Source: an uncultured Clostridia bacterium (GTDB lineage Bacteria > Bacillota > Clostridia > Christensenellales > UBA1242). Taken from it: 15,895 nt of DNA. The notes below the pieces were generated by a model. The model was given only the letters and a program-made list of their open reading frames with translations, did not search any database and had not been told where the DNA came from. Where the stretch lies: the NCBI GenBank assembly GCA_947584775.1, contig CANPWT010000021.1, positions 1 to 15,895 on the forward strand, given 5' to 3'. The position numbers were made by a program, and so were the translations under genes. Below are positions 1-8,114 of this stretch, piece by piece (the first letter of the stretch is position 1; every line of letters starts with the position of its first letter).

Positions 1-2543
1 GTGTTGCCCGTATCTCGCCTAGTGAGTTCGGTGGCAAGTTTAAGCCTTTGTGCCTCCCCGCCCGAAAGCGTTGTTCCGTTTTGGCCAAGTTTTATATACC
101 CCAAACCAACATCCACCAAGGTTTGCAATTTAGATTTTATTTGCGGAATAGATTCAAAAAATTTATATGCTTCATCAATTGTCATTTCCAACACATCGTA
201 AATAGATTTGCCCTTATATTTGCACTCTAAAATCTCCCTAGAATAGCGCTTGCCCTGGCACACTTCACATGGCACATAAACGTCCGCCATAAAATACATC
301 CTAAGCCTTTTAACGCCATCGCCGCTGCACGCCTCACATCTTCCGCCTTCCACGTTAAAACTGAAATCGCCCGCATCAAAGCCCTTTTCTTTGGCGGTTG
401 GGGTGGATGCAAACAGTTCCCTAATTTTTGTAAACACGCCCGAATATGTTGCCGGGTTGCTGCGCGGCGTTCTGCCAATTGGGGATTGGTCTATTTGAAT
501 AACCTTGTCTATTTCTTCTATGCCTAGAATGTCGTCTAGATTATTTTCTTTATCTCGTTTATTAATTTTATTAAACAGGGCGGTATAAAAAATGTCGTTA
601 ACCAGGGTGGATTTACCGCTGCCGCTAACCCCGGTGACACAAGTTAAAATGCCCTTAGGGATGGCAACATCCAAGTTCTTTATATTGTGCTCGTTGCAGC
701 CCAACAACCTAATGTAGCCCTTAGAAATTGGCCTGCGCGTTTTTGGCACTTCTATTTTCATTTCGCCCGATAAATATTTGCCTGTAATTGACCTTTCGCT
801 GTCAATTAAATCCTGCACGCTGCCCGTTGCAACAATTTCCCCGCCGTGCACGCCCGCTTTTGGGCCAATATCTACCAAATAATCCGCTTGGCGAATAGTG
901 TCCTCATCGTGTTCAACAACAATTAGAGTGTTGCCTAAATCGCGCAGATTTTTAAGGGTGTCGATAAGTTTATCATTATCCCGCTGGTGAAGCCCAATAC
1001 TAGGCTCGTCCAAAATGTAAATTACCCCGCTTAGCCCGCTGCCAATTTGCGTTGCAAGACGAATTCGTTGCGATTCCCCGCCTGAAAGCGTGCCTGCGCG
1101 CCTAGAAAGGGTTAGATATGTTAAGCCAACATTTACTAAAAAGGACAACCTATTTGTAATTTCCCGCAGGATGCTTTCCGCAATAAGTTTTTCGGTTTTG
1201 GTTAATTTTATGTTGGTTATAAAATTATACATTTTGCTTATGCTCATATCGCAAACATCGGCAATGCTTTTGTTTTCTATTTTTACTGAAAGCGCGCTTG
1301 AGTTTAAGCGTTTGCCAAGGCATTCTGGGCAAGTATCTTCGCTCATCAGTTTGTAAATTTCTTCTTTAACATATTCGCTTTGGCTTTCCTGAAATCTCCT
1401 TAAAAGGTCGGGAATAATGCCCTGGAACAAGGCGTCTGGCTGAATTAAATATTGGTGCAGGTTTAGGGCGATTTTACTTTCGTCCCCCTTTTCGCCGTTT
1501 ATTAAAATTTCCCTTGCCTCTTTTGGGATTTTATAATATGGAGTATCTAGCGTAAAATTGTGTTTAGAGGCAAGTTTTTTAAGCGCTTTTTTGGTTATGC
1601 CGGTTGCGTCAATATTAAAGCCCATAACGGACAATGCGCCCTCGTTGATGGACAATCTATCGTTTTTAACAATTGCACTTTCCCCAATTTTTACAACATA
1701 GCCTAACCCGCCGCACTTTGGGCAAGCACCCGCGTGGTTGTTAAAACTGAACAAACTTGGTTCAATTTCAGGCAAGGAAATGCCGCAATCCACGCAACTA
1801 TATTTTACGCTGTAAAGTTTATCCACCCCATTTGTGTTAACAATTACAATGCCATCCGTTAGTTGCAAACATTTGGAAATAGACTCGGTTAGCCTGCTGG
1901 TTATGCCTTCCTTTTTAATTAGCCTGTCCATAATAACATAAATGTTGTGGCGTTTGTTTTTATCTAAAATTATACTATCGTCTAGCGAATAAACAGTATC
2001 ATCCACCATAACCCTAACATAGCCGTCTTTTCTTAGCCCGTTTAGCGTTTTTTCGTGGCTGCCCTTTTGCGAACGAACAATAGGCGCCATGATTAACATT
2101 TTAGCCCCGTCCTCTGCCTCTAACACTCTATCTACAATTTGGTCTATGGTTTGAACATCAACTTGCTTGCCACACTTTGGGCAATATGGCTTGCCAATGC
2201 GGGCGAACAATAGCCTTAAATAATCGTAAATTTCGGTTATTGTGCCAACGGTGGAACGCGGGTTGTTGTTTGTGCTTTTTTGGTCGATTGAAATTGCTGG
2301 GCTAAGGCCGTCAATGCTTTCCACATCCGGCTTATTCATCTGCCCCAAAAACTGACGCGCATAACTTGACAAACTTTCCATATATCGCCTTTGGCCTTCT
2401 GCAAAAATTGTGTCAAAAGCGAGGGTGGATTTACCGCAACCGCTAACCCCGCAAAAAACTACCAATTTGTTTTTTGGTATGGTTAAATTAATATTTTTTA
2501 GGTTATTTTCTTTTGCACCTTTAATTACAATATTTTCTAACAT
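1..2543 (-). CDS. uvrA: UvrABC excision nuclease subunit A (3' end cut by window edge)
   Basis: UvrA is the ABC-type damage-recognition ATPase of nucleotide excision repair. It dimerises, scans DNA and loads UvrB in the cytoplasm. The minus-strand frame from ATG 2543 is open to the window edge and gives 847 residues, so roughly the last 100 of a usual ~940 are missing. First Walker A GVSGCGKS is at residues 32-39, first signature LSGGESQR at 486-493 followed by the Walker B stretch ILDEPSIGL, second Walker A GVSGSGKS at 638-645, and second signature LSGGEAQR at 826-833. Zinc-binding cysteines are C250/C253/C274/C277 and C736/C739/C759/C762, almost the same positions as in E. coli UvrA. The start fits the family N-terminus, and AAAGGT (2548-2553) lies 4 nt upstream as ribosome binding site. 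It is transcribed divergently from pepF and is not adjacent to uvrB. No DinR/LexA-type SOS box (GAAC-N4-GTTC) is visible upstream. No frameshift was seen. Confidence 0.98.
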   Translation of the reverse strand, partial: MLENIVIKGAKENNLKNINLTIPKNKLVVFCGVSGCGKSTLAFDTIFAEGQRRYMESLSSYARQFLGQMNKPDVESIDGLSPAISIDQKSTNNNPRSTVGTITEIYDYLRLLFARIGKPYCPKCGKQVDVQTIDQIVDRVLEAEDGAKMLIMAPIVRSQKGSHEKTLNGLRKDGYVRVMVDDTVYSLDDSIILDKNKRHNIYVIMDRLIKKEGITSRLTESISKCLQLTDGIVIVNTNGVDKLYSVKYSCVDCGISLPEIEPSLFSFNNHAGACPKCGGLGYVVKIGESAIVKNDRLSINEGALSVMGFNIDATGITKKALKKLASKHNFTLDTPYYKIPKEAREILINGEKGDESKIALNLHQYLIQPDALFQGIIPDLLRRFQESQSEYVKEEIYKLMSEDTCPECLGKRLNSSALSVKIENKSIADVCDMSISKMYNFITNIKLTKTEKLIAESILREITNRLSFLVNVGLTYLTLSRRAGTLSGGESQRIRLATQIGSGLSGVIYILDEPSIGLHQRDNDKLIDTLKNLRDLGNTLIVVEHDEDTIRQADYLVDIGPKAGVHGGEIVATGSVQDLIDSERSITGKYLSGEMKIEVPKTRRPISKGYIRLLGCNEHNIKNLDVAIPKGILTCVTGVSGSGKSTLVNDIFYTALFNKINKRDKENNLDDILGIEEIDKVIQIDQSPIGRTPRSNPATYSGVFTKIRELFASTPTAKEKGFDAGDFSFNVEGGRCEACSGDGVKRLRMYFMADVYVPCEVCQGKRYSREILECKYKGKSIYDVLEMTIDEAYKFFESIPQIKSKLQTLVDVGLGYIKLGQNGTTLSGGEAQRLKLATELTRRDTGN

Positions 2544-2590
2544 ATTTACCTTTAATTTTATCCAAAATTTGATATATTTTTCAATATTTA

Positions 2591-2619
2591 ATATTAACAC
2601 AAAAATAGCCAAATTTCAA
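2591..2619 (-). promoter_or_regulatory. Possible uvrA promoter
   Basis: On the minus strand, TTGAAA (2614-2619) is separated by 17 nt from TAATAT (2591-2596), about 48 nt upstream of the uvrA start. The spacing is ideal, but the -10 matches the consensus at only 4 of 6 positions. In such AT-rich DNA a chance match is possible. Confidence 0.4.
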
Positions 2620-2656
2620 TTATTTTAAACATTTTTATTTTTTATTTTTAAACAAA

Positions 2657-2668
2657 TACAAATTTGTA
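2657..2668. repeat. 12-bp perfect palindrome in the uvrA/pepF divergent spacer
   Basis: TACAAATTTGTA is a perfect 12-bp dyad located between the two divergent promoters. It could be a shared operator, but a short palindrome made almost only of A and T is weak evidence in this context. No regulator family is assigned. Confidence 0.25.
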
Positions 2669-2728
2669 AATTTTTAATATAAAAAATTTGTCTAAAATAT
2701 GTGAAAGTTAATTTTAAAAAAATTTTGC

Positions 2729-2756
2729 TTGACTTGTTTATTTAATTTAATATAAA
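2729..2756 (+). promoter_or_regulatory. pepF promoter (sigma-A type)
   Basis: TTGACT (2729-2734) and TATAAA (2751-2756) are separated by 16 nt. Transcription would begin near 2763, giving a leader of only about 13 nt that still includes the AAGGAGA ribosome binding site at 2764-2770. Confidence 0.65.
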
Positions 2757-2775
2757 ATTTGTTAAGGAGAAAAAA

Positions 2776-4542
2776 ATGATAACACGAAATAAAATAGAAG
2801 AAAAATATAAATGGGATTTATCTGACATTATTAAAAACCAAGAAGAAATTGAAAAAATTTTTAAAATTATGCAGTCTTTACCTAATTCTTATAAAAAATA
2901 TGATAAATTATTGGGCAATAAGCAAAAATTATACGAATTTTTGTCTATGCATGAAAAGGACGAACTTGCAATTGAACGCCTTGCATTTTACTTATCTAAC
3001 GCCGAAAATGTGGACATTGCGGACACAAAAATTATGGAATTAATTCAAAAATTTGAAAATTTGCAAATTAAAATTGACGAGTCCACCGCATTTTATGTTC
3101 CCCAAATGAGCGAATTAAGCGATGAATATTTATCCAGCCTTTTAACTGACAAAAAATTTAAAAATTATCATAATTCAATAAAACATATCATCAGAAACAA
3201 ACCGCACAAACTTGATGAAAACACTAATAAATTGATTAGCAAAATGGGCAAATTCCTTGGCAACAGTTCGTCCGTTCACTCCATTTTAACCAACAGTGAA
3301 ATGCAATTTAAAGACGCGGTGGACAGCAAAGGAAAAACATATAAAGTAGACAACTCCACCTATTACAAACTTTTGCGCTCACACGATCAAAAACTGCGTG
3401 AAACTGCATTTAATTCTAAAATGGAAAGTTTTAAACAATTTAACAAAACTTTTGCATCCCTTTATGTTAACGACATTGAAACGGACAAATTTTTTACTAA
3501 ATTAAAACATTTTGATAGCGTGTTGGATTCCGCCCTGTTTGGGGAAGAAATACCAAAAAGTGTGTTTGACCAAATTATAGCCTCCACTAATCAATACCTT
3601 CCTTTGTTGCAAAAATATGTTAAGGCGCGTGCAAAAAAATCTAAACTAAAAAAGTTTTATTACTTTGATTTGTTTGAAGATAACTTGCCAACCGGCAAAA
3701 TTGAAGTTGACAAGGCAAAGGAAATTATTTTAAACGCACTTGCCCCACTTGGAGAGGAATATTTAAGCAAAGTTAAAGCCAAATTTAACGATAAATCTAT
3801 TGATTTTATGCCGCATAAAGACAAGCGCACCGGCGCATACTGTTCTAACACTTACAACTGCAAAACGCTAATTTTAACAAACTATAATTACGATTTTGAA
3901 TCCGTTTCCACCCTTATTCATGAAATGGGTCATTGCATTAACGCGGAATATTTTAACAATGCCCAAGTACACGAAAATGCTGGCATTACCATTTTTGCAG
4001 CAGAAATTGCAAGTACGGTTAACGAAATTTTATTAAGTATGTATATGCTAGAACATTGCAAGCCAAAAGAAAAAGAATATTTTTTATGTGACTTTTTAGA
4101 CGGCGTACGCTCCACAATATTTAGGCAAACCCTGTTTAGCGAATTTGAACAATTTGCGCACAATAAAATTGAAAATGACCAAACATTAACTTATTTAGAT
4201 TTAAACAAAGCGTATCAAGATTTAAACAAAAAATATTATGGAAATTCGTGCATTTTGCCTGAAAATTTTAAATATGAGTGGCAAATTGTTCCGCACTTTT
4301 ACACCCCATTTTATGTGTTTAGTTACGCCACCGGCATGACCGCGGCCATAACAATTGCATCCAAACTAATAAATGAAAAGGATTTTTATAAAAAATACAT
4401 TTATTTTTTGAAAAATGGCACAAATAAACCAGCGATTGACGTGTTAAAAGAAATTGGTGTGGATTTAACCACCCCTGCCTGCTACGACACCGCTTTTGAA
4501 TTTGTTAAAAAGCAATTAGATTTATATATTAATATAAAATAA
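2776..4542 (+). CDS. pepF: Oligoendopeptidase F (M3 zinc metallopeptidase)
   Basis: This is a cytoplasmic zinc oligopeptidase of family M3 that cleaves short peptides, often in peptide turnover. The protein is 588 residues, close to the usual ~600 for PepF. The HEMGH zinc motif is at residues 382-386 and the third zinc ligand is likely E410, within AAEIASTVNE. The C-terminal segment with H507, Y509 and SYATG (516-520) matches the conserved substrate-binding region near the family C-terminus. An M3 N-terminal domain occupies roughly residues 115-185 and the catalytic domain the rest. No signal peptide is visible. The start is supported by AAGGAGA 5 nt upstream and by the promoter at 2729-2756. 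It is the first plus-strand gene here. The next gene has its own promoter, so pepF is probably its own unit, though no strong terminator follows it and read-through is possible. Confidence 0.95.
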   Translation: MITRNKIEEKYKWDLSDIIKNQEEIEKIFKIMQSLPNSYKKYDKLLGNKQKLYEFLSMHEKDELAIERLAFYLSNAENVDIADTKIMELIQKFENLQIKIDESTAFYVPQMSELSDEYLSSLLTDKKFKNYHNSIKHIIRNKPHKLDENTNKLISKMGKFLGNSSSVHSILTNSEMQFKDAVDSKGKTYKVDNSTYYKLLRSHDQKLRETAFNSKMESFKQFNKTFASLYVNDIETDKFFTKLKHFDSVLDSALFGEEIPKSVFDQIIASTNQYLPLLQKYVKARAKKSKLKKFYYFDLFEDNLPTGKIEVDKAKEIILNALAPLGEEYLSKVKAKFNDKSIDFMPHKDKRTGAYCSNTYNCKTLILTNYNYDFESVSTLIHEMGHCINAEYFNNAQVHENAGITIFAAEIASTVNEILLSMYMLEHCKPKEKEYFLCDFLDGVRSTIFRQTLFSEFEQFAHNKIENDQTLTYLDLNKAYQDLNKKYYGNSCILPENFKYEWQIVPHFYTPFYVFSYATGMTAAITIASKLINEKDFYKKYIYFLKNGTNKPAIDVLKEIGVDLTTPACYDTAFEFVKKQLDLYINIK

Positions 4543-4556
4543 ATATTTTTATTTAG

Positions 4557-4585
4557 TTTGCAAAAAATATTAAAAATGATATAAT
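4557..4585 (+). promoter_or_regulatory. Promoter of the small-protein/uvrB operon (extended -10)
   Basis: TATAAT (4580-4585) is a perfect -10 preceded by TG at 4577-4578, giving an extended -10. A -35-like TTTGCA lies 17 nt upstream (4557-4562). It is 21 nt before the start of the first gene, which has the strong ribosome binding site AGGGGAGG (4597-4604). No SOS box overlaps it. Confidence 0.8.
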
Positions 4586-4606
4586 AATTTAATTAAAGGG
4601 GAGGTT

Positions 4607-4969
4607 ATGCTAGATAAAAAATCCATCTTGGTTTTAAAAGCGCTAAACAAATTGCAAGATAGTTCGGCATACAAAGTTGTTACAACGGATGAAATTATTT
4701 CGGCATTGACCTCGAAAACCGGTTTTGACCTTGAAGGGGTTAAGCAAATAGTAAGTTACCTTGAAAAGCAGGAATTTTTAAACATTAAATTTAGCGAGGA
4801 AAACACTTATTGCTACTCCCTTTTGCCTAAGGCGCGCATTTATTTAGAGCAAGAGGCAACCAAGCCCAAAAGCAAAAAAAATAAGCCAATTTTAACTTTT
4901 ATTTTAACCATACTTGCCTCGTTTATAGGCACAATGCTTGCTTTGTTAATTTTCTTTTATTTAATTTAG
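4607..4969 (+). CDS. Unidentified small tail-anchored protein, winged-helix-like, first of two paralogues
   Basis: I do not recognise this 120-residue protein. Residues 1-85 are soluble and mixed helix/strand, resembling a winged-helix unit: helix 4-16, helix around DEIISAL (28-34), helix around GVKQIVSYLEK (44-54), then a short strand region. A Lys-rich linker (85-93, KPKSKKNKP) is followed by one hydrophobic helix at 94-119 ending at the C-terminus, so the protein is probably tail-anchored with the soluble domain in the cytoplasm. It starts with a strong ribosome binding site and opens an operon with a similar protein and uvrB. The winged-helix assignment is inference from predicted helix order only. 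A role linked to DNA repair is suggested only by operon position. Confidence 0.75.
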   Translation: MLDKKSILVLKALNKLQDSSAYKVVTTDEIISALTSKTGFDLEGVKQIVSYLEKQEFLNIKFSEENTYCYSLLPKARIYLEQEATKPKSKKNKPILTFILTILASFIGTMLALLIFFYLI

Positions 4970-4972
4970 TTT

Positions 4973-5332
4973 ATGTTAACATTTAAAGAAAAATATGTAA
5001 TGGAATATGTTTATCAAAAATGTCAGGGTAAAAAATCCTGCCTTATTTCCCCGCGGGAAATAATTTCGTATGTGGCGGACAAATATATAATGTACCCGGA
5101 CGAACTTGAAAAAATTATGACAAATTTAAGTTATGATAACTACATTGAACTGTTTAAATCAGATAAAAAAGGCAGCCCGGTGTTTTGTGTTTCGCTAAAA
5201 ATTAAGGGCGAGGGCTTCCATCGTGAACTTTCTAACAACAAGCGCAACATTATGCTTTTGCTTGGCAGAACTTGCATTTTGGCAGTGATTAGTGCTATAA
5301 TAAGTGTGTTAGTAAAAATTATAATTTCCTAA
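4973..5332 (+). CDS. Unidentified small tail-anchored protein, second paralogue, coupled to uvrB
   Basis: This 119-residue protein has the same layout as its upstream neighbour: a soluble winged-helix-like N-terminus of about 85 residues, a basic stretch (NNKR, 88-91), then a C-terminal hydrophobic segment (about 93-118). EIIS falls at residues 29-32 in both proteins and a helix of matching length follows, so the two are likely diverged tandem duplicates. Sequence identity is otherwise low. The start lies 3 nt after the preceding stop with no Shine-Dalgarno sequence, implying translational coupling. uvrB begins 3 nt after this stop, also without a ribosome binding site. I cannot name a function. 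Confidence 0.72.
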   Translation: MLTFKEKYVMEYVYQKCQGKKSCLISPREIISYVADKYIMYPDELEKIMTNLSYDNYIELFKSDKKGSPVFCVSLKIKGEGFHRELSNNKRNIMLLLGRTCILAVISAIISVLVKIIIS

Positions 5333-5335
5333 ACT

Positions 5336-7294
5336 ATGGAGCAACGCAATTTTGAATTAGTTTCTAAATATAAGCCAACAGGCGACCAGCCCGAAGCAAT
5401 TGATGCCTTAGTTGAAGGCGTTAAAGACGGGCTTTCTTTTCAAGTTTTAAAAGGCGTTACGGGCAGCGGCAAAACTTTTACCATGGCAAACGTAATTGCA
5501 AAATTGAACCGCCCTACTCTAGTTTTGGCGCACAATAAAACGCTTGCCGCGCAACTCTGCAACGAATTTAAAGAATTTTTCCCTAATAATAGGGTGGAAT
5601 TTTTTGTTTCATATTACGATTATTATCAGCCTGAGGCCTACATTGTTTCTAGCGATACTTACATCGAAAAAGATATGAGTGTTAATGACGAAATAGATAA
5701 ACTAAGGCTGAGCGCAACAAGCAGTTTGCTTGAACGCAGCGACACTATTGTTGTTGCAAGTGTTTCGTGCATATATGGTTTGGGCGCACCAAAAGAATTT
5801 TATGATTTACACATTTCACTGCGCGTGGGCGATAAACTTTCACGCGAGGAATTGATTAAGCGGCTTATAAATATTCAATACACCCGCAACGAGATTGATT
5901 TTACGCGTTCAACTTTCCGTGCGCGCGGCGATGTTGTGGATATTTTCCCGGCGGACAGCAGTGAGCGTGCCATCCGCGTTGATTTTTTTGATGATGTTAT
6001 AGAGGACATTAGCGAATTTGAGGTTGTAACCAACAAAGTTATAAACCGCTTAAAACACGCGTCAATTTTCCCTGCCACGCACTACGCCGTTGGAAGTGAG
6101 CGCCTAAACATTGCCCTTGACCAAATAAGGGAGGACGCCAAAAAGCAAGAAGAATTTTTTGCAAGCCAAGGCAAACTTATTGAGGCGCAACGCATACGCG
6201 AACGCACTAATTACGACATTGAAATGATGCAAGAAATGGGTTATTGCTCGGGAATTGAAAATTATTCCAGATATTTTGACGGCCGAAACCCGGGCGAAGC
6301 GCCTTACACCTTGCTAGATTATTTCCCTAAGGGGTTTTTGCTGTTTGTGGACGAAAGCCATATAACCTTGCCGCAGGTGCGTGGGATGTATAATGGCGAC
6401 CGAGCCAGAAAAACCAACCTGGTAGACTATGGTTTTAGGCTGCCAAGCGCGTATGATAACCGCCCGCTAAACTTTGAAGAATTTAATGATAGAATTGGGC
6501 AAGTTATTTATGTTTCTGCCACGCCAAACGAATATGAATTGTCTCGCGCGGGGCAAGTTGTTGAACAAGTTATTCGCCCTACTTATTTGTTAGACCCAGA
6601 AGTGGAAGTCCGCCCAAGCAATGGCCAAATTGATGACCTTTATGACGAAATTAAAAAGGCTACAAAAAAATCTGGAAAAGTGCTGGTGACCACCCTGACC
6701 AAGAAAATGGCGGAAGATTTAACCGCATATTTGGGCGAAAACGGCATTAGAGTTAAATATTTGCACAGCGATATAGACACATTGGAGCGCGTTAAAATTA
6801 TAAACGAATTGCGCTCGGACGAATTTGATGTGCTGGTTGGCATAAATCTTTTGCGTGAGGGATTAGACCTGCCTGAGGTTACCCTAGTTGCCATTTTGGA
6901 CGCAGATAAGGAGGGATTTTTGCGCAGCGCCACCTCATTAATTCAGATAATTGGCCGTGCAGCCAGAAACAGTGAAAGTAAAGTTATAATGTATGCAGAC
7001 AAAATGACGGACAGCATGAAACAAGCCATAGACGAAACCAACCGCAGGCGTGAAAAACAAATGCAATACAACATTAAACACAATGTTAAACCACAAACAA
7101 TTAAAAAAGGTATTTCGGACAGTTTGAAAATTAGCCTAGACCCTGTTCAAGATAAAAAGATGAATAAGTCCGACATTATTAAAAACATAGAACATTTAAA
7201 AGGCATGATGAACACTGCCGCCAGCCAACTAGATTTTGAAACTGCAATAAAATTGCGGGAAGAAATTGCAAAATTAAAACGCAAATTGCGCTAA
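5336..7294 (+). CDS. uvrB: UvrABC excision nuclease subunit B
   Basis: UvrB is the DNA-damage-verifying helicase-like ATPase of nucleotide excision repair. It is loaded by UvrA and recruits UvrC. The protein is complete at 652 residues, the usual length. Walker A GVTGSGKT is at residues 40-47. The beta-hairpin that inserts between DNA strands starts at SYYDYYQPEAY (92-102). The DEAD-box-type DESH is at 339-342. The motif VI region IQIIGRAARN comes later, and a C-terminal UVR motif (about 618-652) is the UvrC/UvrA contact. The ATG lies 3 nt after the upstream stop and has no Shine-Dalgarno sequence, so expression probably depends on coupling to the small membrane protein before it. A terminator follows directly. 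uvrA is elsewhere and divergent rather than downstream in an operon. Confidence 0.99.
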   Translation: MEQRNFELVSKYKPTGDQPEAIDALVEGVKDGLSFQVLKGVTGSGKTFTMANVIAKLNRPTLVLAHNKTLAAQLCNEFKEFFPNNRVEFFVSYYDYYQPEAYIVSSDTYIEKDMSVNDEIDKLRLSATSSLLERSDTIVVASVSCIYGLGAPKEFYDLHISLRVGDKLSREELIKRLINIQYTRNEIDFTRSTFRARGDVVDIFPADSSERAIRVDFFDDVIEDISEFEVVTNKVINRLKHASIFPATHYAVGSERLNIALDQIREDAKKQEEFFASQGKLIEAQRIRERTNYDIEMMQEMGYCSGIENYSRYFDGRNPGEAPYTLLDYFPKGFLLFVDESHITLPQVRGMYNGDRARKTNLVDYGFRLPSAYDNRPLNFEEFNDRIGQVIYVSATPNEYELSRAGQVVEQVIRPTYLLDPEVEVRPSNGQIDDLYDEIKKATKKSGKVLVTTLTKKMAEDLTAYLGENGIRVKYLHSDIDTLERVKIINELRSDEFDVLVGINLLREGLDLPEVTLVAILDADKEGFLRSATSLIQIIGRAARNSESKVIMYADKMTDSMKQAIDETNRRREKQMQYNIKHNVKPQTIKKGISDSLKISLDPVQDKKMNKSDIIKNIEHLKGMMNTAASQLDFETAIKLREEIAKLKRKLR

Positions 7295-7297
7295 ATT

Positions 7298-7319
7298 CAC
7301 GGTTTTTACCGTGTTTTTT
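7298..7319 (+). terminator. Intrinsic terminator of uvrB operon
   Basis: A 6-bp stem CACGGT/ACCGTG with a TTTT loop is followed immediately by TTTTTT (7314-7319). It starts 3 nt after the uvrB stop. Confidence 0.9.
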
Positions 7320-7954
7320 GTTTAATTTTTATTGTTTTTTATAAATTTTTTAACATTTTTAGTATTTTATATTTTTAAATTTTTATTTTTTATATTAATT
7401 TTCATTATTAAATTTTTACTTTTTTTATAATAAAATATTTTTAATTTTAATTTTTTATTGTATATTTTGTAACTAACAAACCTATTTTAGAACTTTTAAA
7501 CTGCTATAAAAAATTTATTATAACTAAGAATGTTGATTTAAAATTTATCTTTTAAAAATGTATTTAATATTTTATTAGTTTATTGAAAAAATATTATAAA
7601 TTAAAAAACTTTAAATAAATATAAACATTTTAAAATAACTATTAAAAACTCATTTATAATTAGAATTGTATATTAGTTTTTAATCATAAGTATTTATGCA
7701 TTTTTAAGAAATTAATTTTTATATTTTGTTTGAGTAATGTTTTAACTAATTTTAATATTTTTTGATATTTTTTAATAAGTTTATTCAAATCTTTTAATAA
7801 ATTTAATTAAATTATTGTTTTTTTTATATTATTTTTAATTTTTAATTAATATTTTAATATATTTTTTACATTTAATTAATTTTTTTAATATTTTTAATTA
7901 ATTTTACAAAAAGATTTGATAACTAATTAAAATCACTATTCATATATAAATTAA
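7320..7954. other. Gene-free, extremely AT-rich spacer
   Basis: A hand count gives about 51 G or C in positions 7321-7920, near 8.5% G+C. I see no credible gene, ribosome binding site or clear repeat in it, only runs of A and T with short AATTAAT/TTTAATA words. It separates the uvrB terminator from the structured island at 7964-8113. A promoter for that island should lie at the right end, but none is convincing; TTGATA at 7916-7921 is the nearest -35-like word and has no well-spaced -10. Confidence 0.8.
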
Positions 7955-7963
7955 TAATGACAT

Positions 7964-8113
7964 AAAACACATCCTGTGTAATTTAGATTTGTTTTGGACT
8001 ACAAACCTATTCCACGCAGGAGGTGTTTTGGGTTCAAACGTATAACTCCCCGAATCCCCCAGACTATCTGGGGGCTGTAACAGAAAAAAACTAGGTTTAA
8101 AACCTAGTTTTTT
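7964..8113 (+). ncRNA. Candidate structured small RNA, family unknown
   Basis: A GC-richer island next to ~8.5% G+C DNA has three stacked structures. First is a long hairpin: 7964-7979 pairs with 8014-8029 over 16 positions (one A-G mismatch, one G-U), then a 4x4 internal loop, TAG/CTA, a 1x1 mismatch, and TTTGT/ACAAA (7988-7992/8001-8005) closing an 8-nt loop. Second is CCCCCAGA/TCTGGGGG (8056-8063/8067-8074). Third is the terminator at 8085-8113. On the plus strand this ends in a U-tract with no gene downstream (the neighbour is convergent), which argues against a riboswitch and for a free RNA of about 150 nt. The size and long bubble-containing hairpin recall 6S RNA, but I cannot confirm a family. 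Strand and 5' end are inferred. Confidence 0.55.
8085..8113. terminator. Bidirectional terminator
   Basis: The palindrome CTAGGTTTAAAACCTAG (8091-8107) is flanked by an A-run (8084-8090) on the left and a T-run (8108-8113) on the right, so it can terminate from either side. On the minus strand it lies just past the TAA stop of the surface protein (8115-8117). On the plus strand it would end the candidate small RNA. Confidence 0.88.
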
Positions 8114-8114
8114 A

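Noticed and set aside
227..478. Minus-strand 83-codon frame
   Set aside because: It lies in a different frame inside uvrA, whose own frame is open and carries all zinc and ATPase motifs.
2544..2775. SOS (DinR/LexA) box in the uvrA/pepF spacer
   Set aside because: No GAAC-N4-GTTC or close variant was found; the spacer has very few G or C.
8019..8049. tRNA-like T-arm word GGGTTCAAAC
   Set aside because: No acceptor stem, anticodon arm or CCA-type end can be built around it, so it is not a tRNA or tmRNA.
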